Shown: positions 53,978 to 63,414, counted from the stretch's first letter. The stretch is 64,000 nucleotides of DNA from DATAUD01 sp036501665 (GCA_036501665.1 DASXZW010000001.1:115834-179833), one strand, 5' to 3'. The notes: generated by a model not told the origin, from the letters alone. Translations and numbers: made by a program.

Positions 53978-54203
53978 TAGAGCGGTTTAAGTAAAACTGG
54001 AGCCACAAATTTGGCGCTGCAGGGAGCGCGACCGTCTCGGTCGCATCCGTCGGCGTCTCGCCGACGGAACAATCCAGCTCTACGCGGCGTATAAAATGTT
54101 CGACAAGAGCGTCTGGCGAGACGCCAGACGCGGCGGTCGAGACGACCGCGCTCCCCGAAGACCGTCCTACCCCGGCGGATACAGCTTAAGTTAAACTGCT
54201 CTA
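53978..54203. repeat. MITE-like element with nested hairpins, copy 4 (long form)
   Basis: 226 bp from TAGAGC to GCTCTA. Terminal arms TAGAGCGGTTTAAGT and AGTTAAACTGCTCTA are inverted with one or two changes. Inside are the same stretches as in copy 3 (AAAATGTTCGACAAGAGCGT, GCGACCGTCTCGGTCGC, GCGTCTGGCGAGACGCCAGA). Sits between the leftward tsf end and the exported-protein start. Confidence 0.85.
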
Positions 54204-54379
54204 GCGCCCCGTTTGTGATCATCGGTGCGGGAGGAAAAATGGGAGAAGCTTGACGCGGTGTGGCTTGGCGAGAACTGCTGCGCGGGAAATCCGCAACAGC
54301 AGTTCGCAATTGCCGGGCCGGAGATGGGATAAAAGCGCGCTTTACGCCGGGCAAACTATTCAGGCAAAACCCCGAAATT

Positions 54380-54482
54380 GAACAGAAGCTAACAAAGGAA
54401 ACGAAGAGACCAAGCAAAGGCGAAATTAAAAAACGGCGCGATACCTCTGAGATTCCTTCGTTGGCTTCGTTACCTTCTGTTC
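54380..54482. repeat. Long inverted repeat 3' of tsf
   Basis: GAACAGAAGCTAACAAAGGA... (27 bases from 54380) is inverted at 54456-54482 (CTTCGTTGGCTTCGTTACCT...) with four mismatches and a 49-base loop. It is 20 bases after the tsf stop on the leftward strand and could fold into a terminator-like hairpin. The rest of 54204-54379 shows nothing else. Confidence 0.65.
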
Positions 54483-54501
54483 AAGTCAGACGGGTTTCCG
54501 T

Positions 54502-55347
54502 TTACGCTGCGGGACTTTCGCCGACTTGGTAGCGGACAAAGCGGCGAATCGCGATCTCGTCACCGAGCTGTTTGGCGATTCCGCCGATGTGCTCTTTGAC
54601 GGTGACTTCAGAATTACGCTTGACAAAACCCTGGTCCACGAGGCAAACGCCCTGGTAGAATTTCTCCAGCTTGCCTTCGACGATCTTCGCGATGGCCTGC
54701 GCCGGTTTGTTCTTGACCTGGTCGGCGGCGATTTCCTTTTCCTTGGCGAGAATCTCGGCGGGAACCTGCTCGCGGCTAATGACGGTCGGATTGCCGGCGG
54801 CGATTTGCAACGTGATGTCGCGCACCAATTGCTTGAAATCTTCGCTGGCAACAGTGGCGTCCTTGCCCGCGCCGACTTCCACGAGCACTCCGACTTTCGC
54901 GCCGGTATGAATGTAGGCGGCGACGATTCCGCTGCCCGCGACTTCAAAGCGCGTGAACCGCGGGATCTGAATGTTCTCGCCGATGCGCGCCACGGCAGCG
55001 ACCCGGTCGGCCTCCAGCGATTCAATTGAAGCGCCGCCCGCGAGTTTGCGGGCCACTTCGTCGCACATGGCGCGGAAGGATTCGTTGCGTCCGACGAAAT
55101 CGGTTTCGCAATCGACTTCCACCAGCACGCCGACTTTTGCGCCGGGTTGAATGTGCTGAGCAATGACGCCTTCCTTCGTTTCGCGCGTCGCCTTCTTCGC
55201 GGCGGAAACGCCCCCGCGTTTGCGGAGAATATCGACGGCGGCGTCAAAGTTGCCCTGCGCCTCAACGAGGGCCTTTTTGCAATCCATCAAGCCTGCGCCA
55301 GTGGTCTCGCGCAGCTTGCCAACATCGGCGGCGGAAAAATCAGCCAT
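54502..55347 (-). CDS. tsf: Elongation factor Ts
   Basis: 281 residues. Nucleotide exchange factor for EF-Tu. The N-terminal UBA-like domain reads LRETTGAGLMDCKKALVEAQ, followed by the exchange core with YIHTGAKVGVLVEVG and DFVGRNESFRAMCDEVA. Follows rpsB by 21 bases as usual. Confidence 0.97.
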   Translation of the reverse strand: MADFSAADVGKLRETTGAGLMDCKKALVEAQGNFDAAVDILRKRGGVSAAKKATRETKEGVIAQHIQPGAKVGVLVEVDCETDFVGRNESFRAMCDEVARKLAGGASIESLEADRVAAVARIGENIQIPRFTRFEVAGSGIVAAYIHTGAKVGVLVEVGAGKDATVASEDFKQLVRDITLQIAAGNPTVISREQVPAEILAKEKEIAADQVKNKPAQAIAKIVEGKLEKFYQGVCLVDQGFVKRNSEVTVKEHIGGIAKQLGDEIAIRRFVRYQVGESPAA

Positions 55348-55368
55348 ATGTCAATTCCAGGTTAAAGG

Positions 55369-56193
55369 TTAGGGCTGGGCCGTCGCAAGTCCTGCGAGGG
55401 CGGCGGGAGAAGCTGGTTCGGGGGCGGGCGCTTCGGCTGGAACAGCGGGAGTCGCGGCAGCGGCGGCTTCCGCGGCTTGCTCTTCACGGCGGCGGCCATA
55501 CTTGGCTTCGTATTCGGCGCGGGCCTGAATCACCGTTTGCACAACAGTCTGCAAAATCAAACGAACGGAGCGAATCGCGTCGTCGTTGCCGGCGATGGGA
55601 TAATCGACCAACTCTGGATCGCAATTCGTATCGACAAGGGCGACGATTGGAATTTTCAGACGGCGACCTTCGGCGATGGCGTTGTGCTCGCGCTTGATAT
55701 CAACGACGAACATGGCCGCCGGATATTTATCCATCGTGCGGATACCATCGAGGTTCTTGAACAGGCGGGCGGCCTCGCGGCGGTACATCGACTGTTCCTG
55801 TTTGACGTAATTGTTTATGCTGCCGTCGGTTTCCCATTTCTCGATTGTCTTGAGACGCGCGATGGAGCGTTTGATGGTGTTGAAATTGGTGAGCGTTCCG
55901 CCGAGCCAGCGTTCGGTGACGTAAAGCTGGTTGCAAGACTTGGCCGATTCCTTGACGGCTTCCTGGGCTTGCTTCTTGGTGCCGACGAAGAGAACATGAC
56001 CGCCCTTGGCAACGATGCCGTGCAGGAAGTTGCACGCGGCTTCGAGCTGCGTAAGGGTCTTGCTGAGGTCAATGATATGAATGCCGTTGCGGGCGTCGAA
56101 GATGAAAGGCTTCATCTTGGGGTTCCAACGCTTTGTTTGATGTCCGAAATGGACGCCTGAATCGAGCAATTCTTTGATGCCAATACTGATCAC
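55369..56193 (-). CDS. rpsB: Ribosomal protein S2
   Basis: 274 residues from a GTG start, which has a proper AAAGGA site six bases before and gives the expected ISIGIKELLDSGVHFGHQ beginning; the longer frame adds 11 residues. Core motifs: NPKMKPFIFDARNGIHIIDL, FVGTKKQAQEAVKE, RWLGGTLTNF and IVALVDTNCDP. Odd: about 45 extra C-terminal residues, rich in Ala and Pro (EEQAAEAAAAATPAVPAEA). First gene of rpsB-tsf. Confidence 0.96.
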   Translation of the reverse strand: MISIGIKELLDSGVHFGHQTKRWNPKMKPFIFDARNGIHIIDLSKTLTQLEAACNFLHGIVAKGGHVLFVGTKKQAQEAVKESAKSCNQLYVTERWLGGTLTNFNTIKRSIARLKTIEKWETDGSINNYVKQEQSMYRREAARLFKNLDGIRTMDKYPAAMFVVDIKREHNAIAEGRRLKIPIVALVDTNCDPELVDYPIAGNDDAIRSVRLILQTVVQTVIQARAEYEAKYGRRREEQAAEAAAAATPAVPAEAPAPEPASPAALAGLATAQP

Positions 56194-56413
56194 AATTTTC
56201 CTTTTGTTAGAAGCCCGGGCCGTCATCCGGCGCGAACCATCCCGCGGAACACGGGATTAATTTTAGTGTTATTATGGCCGCCCAACCCCACGCGGGGACG
56301 GATTTGAGGCCGTTTCCTTCCAGACGACAATCGTCCAAAGGGACAGTGAAGCTAACAGAAGTCCGCTGGAACGCAAATCAATTTATTCGAGAAATCGGGA
56401 GCGAATAAAAGCC

Positions 56414-56764
56414 TTATTGGTGAATAATCTGAATCTTTTTGACGACAAGGCGCTGGCCTCTTGTGAATTGTCCACAATCCAGCCGATTCTGTAGCTCGAA
56501 TACTAAAAGATCAAATCGTAGAGAACCATTCGAATGAAATGCGCGTGGCCCTAACCCGAGCGATTTAATCCTACACCCTCCGATTGTGGACTCGGGCGTT
56601 AGTCGGATTGCGGGGCCTGGAAGGATCAACCTGCGTACAACCAAATGCCCTTCGGATCGCTGATTATCGAAGATGAACTCTATTTCTACCTCTATGGCGT
56701 CTTCCCAATCCATAAATTTGAAAAAATATTTGCCTTGTTCACTGGCGGTCTTCCTCAGCCACAT
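56414..56764 (-). CDS. Uncertain hypothetical protein
   Basis: A frame of 116 codons (ATG, MWLRKTASEQGKYFFKFMDW) between rpiB and rpsB. It has plausible composition (KVEIEFIFDNQ-like strands, GPAIRLTPESTIGG) but no family, no clear ribosome site and a hairpin just upstream. It could be a real lineage-specific gene or chance. The rest of 56227-56413 holds no supported feature except the rpsB promoter region. Confidence 0.3.
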   Translation of the reverse strand: MWLRKTASEQGKYFFKFMDWEDAIEVEIEFIFDNQRSEGHLVVRRLILPGPAIRLTPESTIGGCRIKSLGLGPRAFHSNGSLRFDLLVFELQNRLDCGQFTRGQRLVVKKIQIIHQ

Positions 56765-56769
56765 TTGGT

Positions 56770-56795
56770 AATCGAAAGCGGCAGAGGGCTGCCGC
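56770..56795 (-). terminator. Hairpin after rpiB
   Basis: Read leftward, GCGGCAGCCCTCTGCCGC is a 7-bp stem with a 4-base loop followed by TTTCGATT. A modest rho-independent terminator 23 bases beyond the rpiB stop. Confidence 0.5.
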
Positions 56796-56817
56796 ACTCC
56801 ACGACGCTTCGCGTTGC

Positions 56818-57249
56818 TTATGCGTCGATTTGGCGGATGCGGGTTTCGTGGCGGCCGCCGGAGAAGGGGGTGTTGAGCCAGATTTTTACGATTTCCAGCG
56901 CGAGTTCGGGCGGCATCATGCGTTGTCCGATGGAAAGCACGTTGGCGTCGTTGTGCTCGCGGCCCAGGCGCGCGCTTTCAAGGTTCCAGCACAACGCGCA
57001 ACGGACGCCGTGAACTCGGTTGGCGACAATGGCTTCGCCGTTTCCTGAGCCGCCGAGAACAATTCCCCGCTCGACGTCGCCTTTGGCAACCGCCTCGGCA
57101 ACGGGCCGGATATAAACAGGGTAGTCCACTGGTTGGGCGCCGCTGTTGACGCCGAAGTCGCGAACTTCGTGGCCCAATTGACGAAGCAATTGCTTGATTC
57201 GCTCTTTGTATTCGAACCCAGCATGATCGGATCCAATGCCGATTTTCAT
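56818..57249 (-). CDS. rpiB: Ribose-5-phosphate isomerase B
   Basis: 143 residues. KIGIGSDHAGFEYKERI, the catalytic-site HEVRDFGVNSG, GIVLGGSGNGEAIVANRV and ANVLSIGQRMM are RpiB motifs. One oddity: the catalytic Cys of the usual GTGIG/C loop region reads GSGNG, as in the actinobacterial type that uses Glu instead. Interconverts ribose- and ribulose-5-phosphate. Lies 25 bases after the aminotransferase gene and is probably co-transcribed with it. Confidence 0.93.
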   Translation of the reverse strand: MKIGIGSDHAGFEYKERIKQLLRQLGHEVRDFGVNSGAQPVDYPVYIRPVAEAVAKGDVERGIVLGGSGNGEAIVANRVHGVRCALCWNLESARLGREHNDANVLSIGQRMMPPELALEIVKIWLNTPFSGGRHETRIRQIDA

Positions 57250-57274
57250 GTGGCAAGTGTGAGGTTTTTTCGGG

Positions 57275-58447
57275 TCATTTCAAACCTTTTACAAAACGGC
57301 CCATTCGCTCGGCGGCGATTTCAATGCGATCAAGCGCGGTGGCAAAACAGCAGCGGAGAAAACCTTCGCCGCTTGGGCCGAAGGCGCTTCCGGGAACGCA
57401 CGCGACTTTTTGTTCTTCCAACAAGCGCCACGCGAATTCCTTGGAAGTCAGGCCGGTCGAACGAATGCACGGAAAGGCATAAAACGAACCGCGAGGCAGA
57501 TGGCATGTCAAACCGATTTCGTTGAAGGCGTTGACGATGAAATTGCGGCGGACACGGTATTGCTCGCGCATCTCGACGGTATCGGGTTCGCCATGCTTGA
57601 TGGCTTCCAACGCAGCTTCCTGGCTGATAATGCTGGCGCACAACATCGAATATTGGTGAACGCGCATCATGGCTTCGATGATCTCCGCGGGGCCGCAAGC
57701 GTAGCCGATCCGAAAACCGGTCATCGCGTAGGCCTTGGAAAAACCGTGCAGGAAAATCGTGCGCTCCTTCATTCCGGGAAGCGAGGCAATGCTCGTGTGG
57801 CCGCCTTCAAACGTCAGCTCGGAATAAATCTCGTCGGTCATGACAAGAAGATTGTGACGGCGCGCGACATCGGCGATTTTTTCCAATTCCGCGCGTTCCA
57901 TAGTGCCGCCGGTCGGATTGGTCGGGAAGTTGAGGACTAAAAGTTTGCTGCGAGGCGTGATCGCCTTTTCAATTGCCTCGGCTGTCACGGAAAACCCGTC
58001 TTCGGCGCGGCACGAAACAGCGACAGGAATGCCGTGGGCAAGGCTGATTCCGGGCGCGTAGCTCACATAGCACGGTTCGTGGTAGATGACTTCGTCGCCG
58101 GGATTGATGACCGCTCGAAAACCAAGGTCCATTGCCTCGCTGACACCAACGGCAATGAGGATTTCCGTCTTGGGATTGTAGGCGACCGAGAAGTTCTTCT
58201 CTACGCTTGTGGCGATGGCTTCGCGTAGCGAGAGAAGGCCGAGATTGGACGTGTAGGAAGTGCGCCCGGCTTCGAGTGCGTAAATCGCCGCCTCGCGAAT
58301 GTGCCACGGCGTGACAAAGTCGGGTTCGCCGACACCGAGGGAAATCACGTCCTTCATGGTCTGGACGATGTCGAAGAAGTCACGAATGCCCGAACGCGGA
58401 ATTGCGCGAACGGTCTTGGCTACGAATTTATTAGGGTCGAAGTCCAC
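57275..58447 (-). CDS. Class I/II PLP aminotransferase
   Basis: 390 residues. GVGEPDFVTPWHIREAA at the N-terminus, TEILIAVGVSEAMDL, LNFPTNPTGGTMER, LVMTDEIYSEL and the Schiff-base region FLHGFSKAYAMTGFRIG with its Lys are the aspartate-aminotransferase-like subgroup. The amino-acid donor is uncertain. GTG start, as no better codon is available. It is followed by rpiB. Confidence 0.9.
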   Translation of the reverse strand: MDFDPNKFVAKTVRAIPRSGIRDFFDIVQTMKDVISLGVGEPDFVTPWHIREAAIYALEAGRTSYTSNLGLLSLREAIATSVEKNFSVAYNPKTEILIAVGVSEAMDLGFRAVINPGDEVIYHEPCYVSYAPGISLAHGIPVAVSCRAEDGFSVTAEAIEKAITPRSKLLVLNFPTNPTGGTMERAELEKIADVARRHNLLVMTDEIYSELTFEGGHTSIASLPGMKERTIFLHGFSKAYAMTGFRIGYACGPAEIIEAMMRVHQYSMLCASIISQEAALEAIKHGEPDTVEMREQYRVRRNFIVNAFNEIGLTCHLPRGSFYAFPCIRSTGLTSKEFAWRLLEEQKVACVPGSAFGPSGEGFLRCCFATALDRIEIAAERMGRFVKGLK

Positions 58448-58490
58448 AACGTTTGTGTGGCGGGACGCAACGAAACGGCCCGCGGTTAGA

Positions 58491-59783
58491 TCAGGCGGCG
58501 GCCTGATCGCTCTTGCGACGGATGACCGGCGCGGATTCGCCCAGAACGGCTGAGCGGGTCACGGTCACTCCGGTGATATCGCCGCTGGTGGGAGCGTCGT
58601 ACATCACGTCAAGCATGATTTTTTCCACAAGGCTGCGCAAGGCGCGCGCGCCGGTGCCTTTTTTGATCGCCTGCGCCGCGAGTTCGCGAAGGGCGTCCGG
58701 CGTAAATTCCAGTTCGACGCCCTCCATGAACAGCAATTTGCTGAACTGCTTGATGAGGGCGTTTTTGGTCTCCGTCATGATCTGAATCAACTGATCTTCG
58801 GTGAGTTCCTCGAGGACGGTGACCATTGGCAGGCGCCCGACAAATTCCGGGATGAATCCGAAGCTGATCAAATCTTCAGGCTCGACCATTTGCAGGACTT
58901 TGTCGCGTTCAATACCTGCGACCTTGCGGCTTTTTTCGGCAGCGCCAAATCCCATGACGCGGTTGCCGAGGCGGCGTTGAATGATTTTCTCCAAACCAAT
59001 AAAAGCGCCGCCGCAGATAAATAAAATCCCGCTCGTATCCACACGAATATATTCCTGCTGCGGATGTTTGCGTCCGCCCTGAGGCGGGACATTGCAAACG
59101 GTGCCTTCAAGAATTTTCAGCAAAGCCTGTTGAACGCCCTCGCCGGAAACGTCTCGCGTGATGGAGACATTTTCGGTCTTGCGCGCAATCTTGTCGATTT
59201 CGTCAATATAAACGATTCCCATTTGCGCGCGCTTGACGTCGTAATCGGCATTTTGGAGGAGGCGAAGGATAATGTTCTCCACATCTTCACCAACGTAACC
59301 AGCTTCGGTCAAAGTCGTAGCATCTGCGATGGCAAAAGGGACATCCAAAATTTTGGCAAGCGTGCGAGCCAGAAGGGTTTTGCCAGAGCCTGTTGGCCCG
59401 ATGAGCAGAATGTTGCTCTTTTCGATTTCAACCTCGTCGTGCCGGGCGGCATTCAATTCATCGGGAGCCTCGCCAGCCGGTTTTGGCGGTTCTTGAATCA
59501 GGCGCTTGAAATGATTATGGACGGCAACCGAAAGAGTTTTCTTCGGGTGCGTCTGGCCGATGCAATGATGATCGAGGTGGGCCTTGATTTCGCTCGGTTT
59601 TGGAATCGAGAACTTGGGACTGGCCTGCTTCGTTTCCGCAGTCAACTCCTTGTCGAGAACACTTTTGCAAAGCAGAACGCAATTGTCGCAGATATAGACT
59701 GCGGGGCCGGCAATGAGTTTTTTGACTTCCGCGTGCGATTTACCGCAGAAGCTGCACATTGTCATATTGCCGGTTCTTGCCAT
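58491..59783 (-). CDS. clpX: ClpX, ATPase of the ClpXP protease
   Basis: 430 residues. N-terminal zinc-binding domain (C10, C13, C32, C35), Walker A GPTGSGKT, Walker B VYIDEIDKIARK, the RKH-type pore loop and the C-terminal FVGRLPMVTVLEELTEDQL. Unfolds substrates and feeds ClpP, encoded 8 bases upstream. No trigger-factor gene precedes the pair. Confidence 0.98.
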   Translation of the reverse strand: MARTGNMTMCSFCGKSHAEVKKLIAGPAVYICDNCVLLCKSVLDKELTAETKQASPKFSIPKPSEIKAHLDHHCIGQTHPKKTLSVAVHNHFKRLIQEPPKPAGEAPDELNAARHDEVEIEKSNILLIGPTGSGKTLLARTLAKILDVPFAIADATTLTEAGYVGEDVENIILRLLQNADYDVKRAQMGIVYIDEIDKIARKTENVSITRDVSGEGVQQALLKILEGTVCNVPPQGGRKHPQQEYIRVDTSGILFICGGAFIGLEKIIQRRLGNRVMGFGAAEKSRKVAGIERDKVLQMVEPEDLISFGFIPEFVGRLPMVTVLEELTEDQLIQIMTETKNALIKQFSKLLFMEGVELEFTPDALRELAAQAIKKGTGARALRSLVEKIMLDVMYDAPTSGDITGVTVTRSAVLGESAPVIRRKSDQAAA

Positions 59784-59791
59784 GTCTGAAA

Positions 59792-60427
59792 TTAAGGGAT
59801 TTTATCAGCGGGCGTTGCATCGCCCAGAGTGGGAATCTGCTTGCGCGATTGGACGACTTCATCGACCAGCCCGTAAGCCTTGGCTTCCTCGGAGGTCATG
59901 AAATTATCGCGGTCGCAGTCCTTTTCGACTTGTTCGATGGGCTTGCCCGTGTGCTTTGAAATAATAGTGTTGAGACGGTTCTTGAGCTTGAGCATGTACT
60001 TGACGCGAATCTCAACGTCAGTCGCCTGGCCTTCGGCTCCTCCGAGGATTTGGTGGATCATGATATTGGCGTTGGGCAGTGCGTAACGTTTGCCCTTTGT
60101 TCCGGCGCACAAGAGAACCGCGCCCATGCTCGCCGCCTGCCCGATGCAATAGGTGTTCACGTCGCAGGTCAGAAACTGCATCGTGTCGTAAATCGCCAAA
60201 CCCGCCGTGACGCTGCCGCCAGGAGAATTGATGTAAAGGTGAATGTCCTTCTTCGGCTCCGCCATCTGGAGGAAGAGCAATTGGGCAATAATTAAATTGG
60301 CGACCATGTCGTCCACGGGCGTGCCGAGGAAAACGATGCGGTCCACCAGAAGCCGCGAGTAGATGTCGTATCCACGTTCACCGCGTCCGGTCTGCTCGAC
60401 AACCATTGGGACTAAAAAATTTTGCAT
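59792..60427 (-). CDS. clpP: ClpP, proteolytic subunit
   Basis: 211 residues from the ATG (MQNFLVPMVVEQ); a TTG four codons earlier is possible. Ser100 in GQAASMGAV, His125 in IMIHQILGG, and the Asp in the DRDNFMTSEEA region form the triad. ATP-dependent protein degradation with ClpX, directly downstream. Confidence 0.98.
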   Translation of the reverse strand: MQNFLVPMVVEQTGRGERGYDIYSRLLVDRIVFLGTPVDDMVANLIIAQLLFLQMAEPKKDIHLYINSPGGSVTAGLAIYDTMQFLTCDVNTYCIGQAASMGAVLLCAGTKGKRYALPNANIMIHQILGGAEGQATDVEIRVKYMLKLKNRLNTIISKHTGKPIEQVEKDCDRDNFMTSEEAKAYGLVDEVVQSRKQIPTLGDATPADKIP

Positions 60428-60476
60428 AATCTCACTCAAAGGTGCATCGCCAAGCTAATGGAAGGCGCACACAGCG

Positions 60477-61712
60477 TCAAGTAAGAGTGCGGTTTGCCCC
60501 AGACGCGGCGAATCGTATCCAACATATCCCGGTGAAGCCGAGCGCAAGAATGATGGAGACCGCGCAGGTTCCACTGCCGGGGATGCTCGGGAAAAAACCA
60601 AGCGCAAGCGCGGCGATAGAGGGTCCTGAGCCTTGGCCAAAGCCGATTGCGGCTTCGTGAATGCCGCCGCCTTCGCCTTTGTTTTCGCCAATATCCATTG
60701 AGTAGAAGAGCGACGAGTAGTAAATAAGCCCCAATGCCATGCCAAAGAAAATTTGAGCGAAAGCAAGAATCCACGGATTAGGCGCGAGAAGAATTGCGGC
60801 GAATGAAATAATCAGCGTCAGGTACGCGGAGGCAAGATAGCTGAAGCGATAGTGCCAGCCAGGCCATAGGCGCAGCGCCACAAAAGTCACCGAACGCGAA
60901 AAAAGCCAGATGGAACAAATGAAGCCGGCGGTCGCCCGCGAAAAATTCATCCTTGCGGCAAGGTTGGGAACTGTGGCGATGACCGTGTTGAGCGCAAGGT
61001 AAGCCATGGGGTTTGCCAGCCACGCCATGTTGAGAAATTTTTTTGGCGGCACGGTGGCATGGCAGCCTTCTGGTTCGGCGTGAAGCAGGGGAGGCGTTAT
61101 TTCCGTCATGACCGCCGGCTGGCGATCAACGACTTTTTCAAGGTAATTGATCAAGAATAATTCCAGCAGCAAAAGCGCGGAGGGCAAAAAGAAAATCGAG
61201 CGTCCGCCAAATTTCTCCATGATTGCGCCGCCGCTGAAAAAGGAAATCGCGCCGGTGATTGACCAGACGAAATTGTACAAGCCAACAAGCGCCGGCAATC
61301 GCGCTGGCGTTTCGCCCTCGCTGACCAACGCTTCAATGCCGGGCCAGGTGAAGCCCATGCCGACCGAGCCAATCATCGCAAGGCCGACGACGGCCCACCA
61401 GGTTGCCGAAACAAAAGCGCATGTGAGAAATGTGACAAGCATCGTCACGATGCCAATTCGAACGGCCGAGTAGTAGCCGAGAGTGTGAGCGGATCGACCT
61501 CCGAAAAAGGAGCCGATGCCATAAATAAATCCCAGGACAGCGGCGAGCCAGAGATTTTGGATCGCTGTGAATTGGAAGTTAGACCTGGTGAAAAAGTAGA
61601 TGTAGTAAAAAAAGTACGTGGTGGACAGTGAGTTCGCCGCTTCGAGCGCGAACGCCGTGAATTTTAGTTTTTGGGATGTCAGGCCCCGATGAACAGGTTG
61701 CAAAGGCGGCAT
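60477..61712 (-). CDS. MFS transporter
   Basis: 411 residues with about twelve membrane helices (FALEAANSLSTTYFFYYIYF, GVMLVTFLTCAFVSAT-type segments, FGMALGLIYYSSLFYSMD). Looks like a drug- or sugar-phosphate-type MFS protein with a short cytoplasmic middle loop. The substrate is unknown. It is 49 bases upstream of clpP. Confidence 0.85.
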   Translation of the reverse strand: MPPLQPVHRGLTSQKLKFTAFALEAANSLSTTYFFYYIYFFTRSNFQFTAIQNLWLAAVLGFIYGIGSFFGGRSAHTLGYYSAVRIGIVTMLVTFLTCAFVSATWWAVVGLAMIGSVGMGFTWPGIEALVSEGETPARLPALVGLYNFVWSITGAISFFSGGAIMEKFGGRSIFFLPSALLLLELFLINYLEKVVDRQPAVMTEITPPLLHAEPEGCHATVPPKKFLNMAWLANPMAYLALNTVIATVPNLAARMNFSRATAGFICSIWLFSRSVTFVALRLWPGWHYRFSYLASAYLTLIISFAAILLAPNPWILAFAQIFFGMALGLIYYSSLFYSMDIGENKGEGGGIHEAAIGFGQGSGPSIAALALGFFPSIPGSGTCAVSIILALGFTGICWIRFAASGANRTLT

Positions 61713-61910
61713 CTTGATTTTTCCGTCGCGGGATGGAGGATGCGACGACGGGGAGGCGATGTCGAGCCTTCACACGAAACGAGGAAATTTACATCAGAGA
61801 AACGACGAGAACGAAGAATTCTTGCTGGAGCTTTCGTTGATTGGTTGAGGCCGCAGTTTTGGAAAGTGTGGCTGCAGAAAGGGGGCGTTCGCCTTGACTC
61901 TCCGCGGGTA

Positions 61911-61924
61911 TATAATGTAATAGA
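61911..61924 (+). promoter_or_regulatory. -10 box close to the start codon
   Basis: TATAAT at 61911-61916 lies only eight bases before the ATG at 61925, so a transcript starting after it would have almost no leader. There is no Shine-Dalgarno sequence between them. Confidence 0.45.
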
Positions 61925-62977
61925 ATGCGAGTTGTGAAAACTATATCCACCCTCCAACGTCTCCTATTTACGGTTCTGTTTTGCCTGCCGGCTTTTGGTC
62001 CGGGAAGCGCGAAGGCACAGACTAGCAATACGTGCATTTCGCCGTTGAACGCCGATTTTGTCACGAAGTATGAGATTATTGAAGCTGGCATATATGTTCA
62101 GACCAATTCAGCGGGAGCTGTTCCAATAGGCACAAACAACGTTGGTTTCGAAGCGTTGATAAAGCTCGCCACCAACCTGGATGGCACTGCGAGCGTGGCG
62201 ATACTGTCCTTGCCGGGCGGGCAGCCGGTCTCGATGAAACAGGAAGGCGGGACAGAGTTTGTTGTTTCAATGTCAACTGACGCGTTTACGAACATTGCGC
62301 CTGTCTATCCGGACGGCACTTATCAGTTTACGATTTTTGACAACACCGTTTCAGTGACGCTTCCTGACGGGGCCGCGTTGCCGAATCCGCCGACCTTGAG
62401 CAATTTTGATGCTGACCAGTCAATTAACGCGAGAAAGGATTATACCCTGAGCTGGGAACCGTTCATGACGGGTGGGAAAGCCGATTATATCGATGTGACG
62501 ATGGTGTCGGAAACGAACGGGGGCACGGTCTTCCAATCTGGGGAGTTTGGTTGTCCAGGGTTGTTGGACGGCAGTTCAACGTCAATTGTAATTCCCGCCA
62601 ACACGCTGGCGTCAAACACAACGTACAGGACGACAATTCAATTCATCAAGGTTTATACTTTGGATACCAACTCAATTCCCGCAACCGCTTTATTGGCGGG
62701 GACGGAAACTGAATTGAGCGCGACGATTTCCACCGGTCCAGTGGCAATAAAGGCTTCGGCTCCTGTTTTGGCGAACGCTGCGTTGCTTCCGGGCGTCAGC
62801 GTGCGGTTTGATTTTTCGACGACTCCGGGGTTGAGCTACACGGTGCAATTCAATTCGAACTTAAGCAATTCGGCGGGTTGGACTGGATTGCAAACCACGG
62901 AAGCCACTGGAAGTGTTTTGTCGTTTACGAACGGCCCATCGTCGAGGGAGGGATTCTTTCGGGTTTTGCAGCGGTAA
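61925..62977 (+). CDS. Secreted protein with shared C-terminal module
   Basis: 350 residues. Signal peptide (LFTVLFCLPAFGPGSAKAQT), beta-rich middle (FDADQSINARKDYTLSWEPF resembles an Ig/FN3-like domain), and the last 55 residues SYTVQFNSNLSNSAGWTGLQ ... FFRVLQR equal to the module at the ends of the subtilase and the 30-kb protein. No catalytic motif. Confidence 0.65.
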   Translation: MRVVKTISTLQRLLFTVLFCLPAFGPGSAKAQTSNTCISPLNADFVTKYEIIEAGIYVQTNSAGAVPIGTNNVGFEALIKLATNLDGTASVAILSLPGGQPVSMKQEGGTEFVVSMSTDAFTNIAPVYPDGTYQFTIFDNTVSVTLPDGAALPNPPTLSNFDADQSINARKDYTLSWEPFMTGGKADYIDVTMVSETNGGTVFQSGEFGCPGLLDGSSTSIVIPANTLASNTTYRTTIQFIKVYTLDTNSIPATALLAGTETELSATISTGPVAIKASAPVLANAALLPGVSVRFDFSTTPGLSYTVQFNSNLSNSAGWTGLQTTEATGSVLSFTNGPSSREGFFRVLQR

Positions 62978-62978
62978 A

Positions 62979-63404
62979 TTATATTTTAAATTCAAAGGTG
63001 AAGTGGGTTCGCCGACGGATTTGGGCCCAGATTTCTTTGTGACGGTCCTCTAATTGTCTGAAGGCTTCCGCACAGGCTACAAGGACAATGACACTCCGTG
63101 TTTGATTGACGAGAAATACGAGCGATTGAAGCCTTTTCGCGTCGCACTTGCCGGCATTTTCAACGACCAGGACTGACGGCGCGCGCGCGGACGGGATTGG
63201 GTCTGCAGGACCAATTCGTATTGTGCCGGAACATAGCGCGAGCGCGGGGGCGAGTTCGGGTCTGTTTGAGTGGCAGATGATGATTCTTTGATAATCGAAA
63301 GGCGGCTTGAAGACACTTTCCTCGGTGGCAGAAATCACGGCTTTGAAAGTGCGGGCGTCAGTTGTGTTGGAGGCGAGAGATTTTGGTTGCGTTTTGGTTT
63401 TCAT
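62979..63404 (-). CDS. Short ATPase-like protein without a P-loop
   Basis: About 141 residues from MKTKTQPKSL. The middle (APSVLVVENAGK, LQSLVFLVNQTRSVIVLVA, EAFRQLEDRHKEIW) resembles the Walker B and sensor part of AAA proteins such as TniB/ExeA-type ATPases, but no Walker A precedes it. It may be a remnant or a regulatory fragment of a transposition or defence ATPase. It is divergent from the HTH gene. Confidence 0.45.
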   Translation of the reverse strand: MKTKTQPKSLASNTTDARTFKAVISATEESVFKPPFDYQRIIICHSNRPELAPALALCSGTIRIGPADPIPSARAPSVLVVENAGKCDAKRLQSLVFLVNQTRSVIVLVACAEAFRQLEDRHKEIWAQIRRRTHFTFEFKI

Positions 63405-63414
63405 GTGAGAGGTT

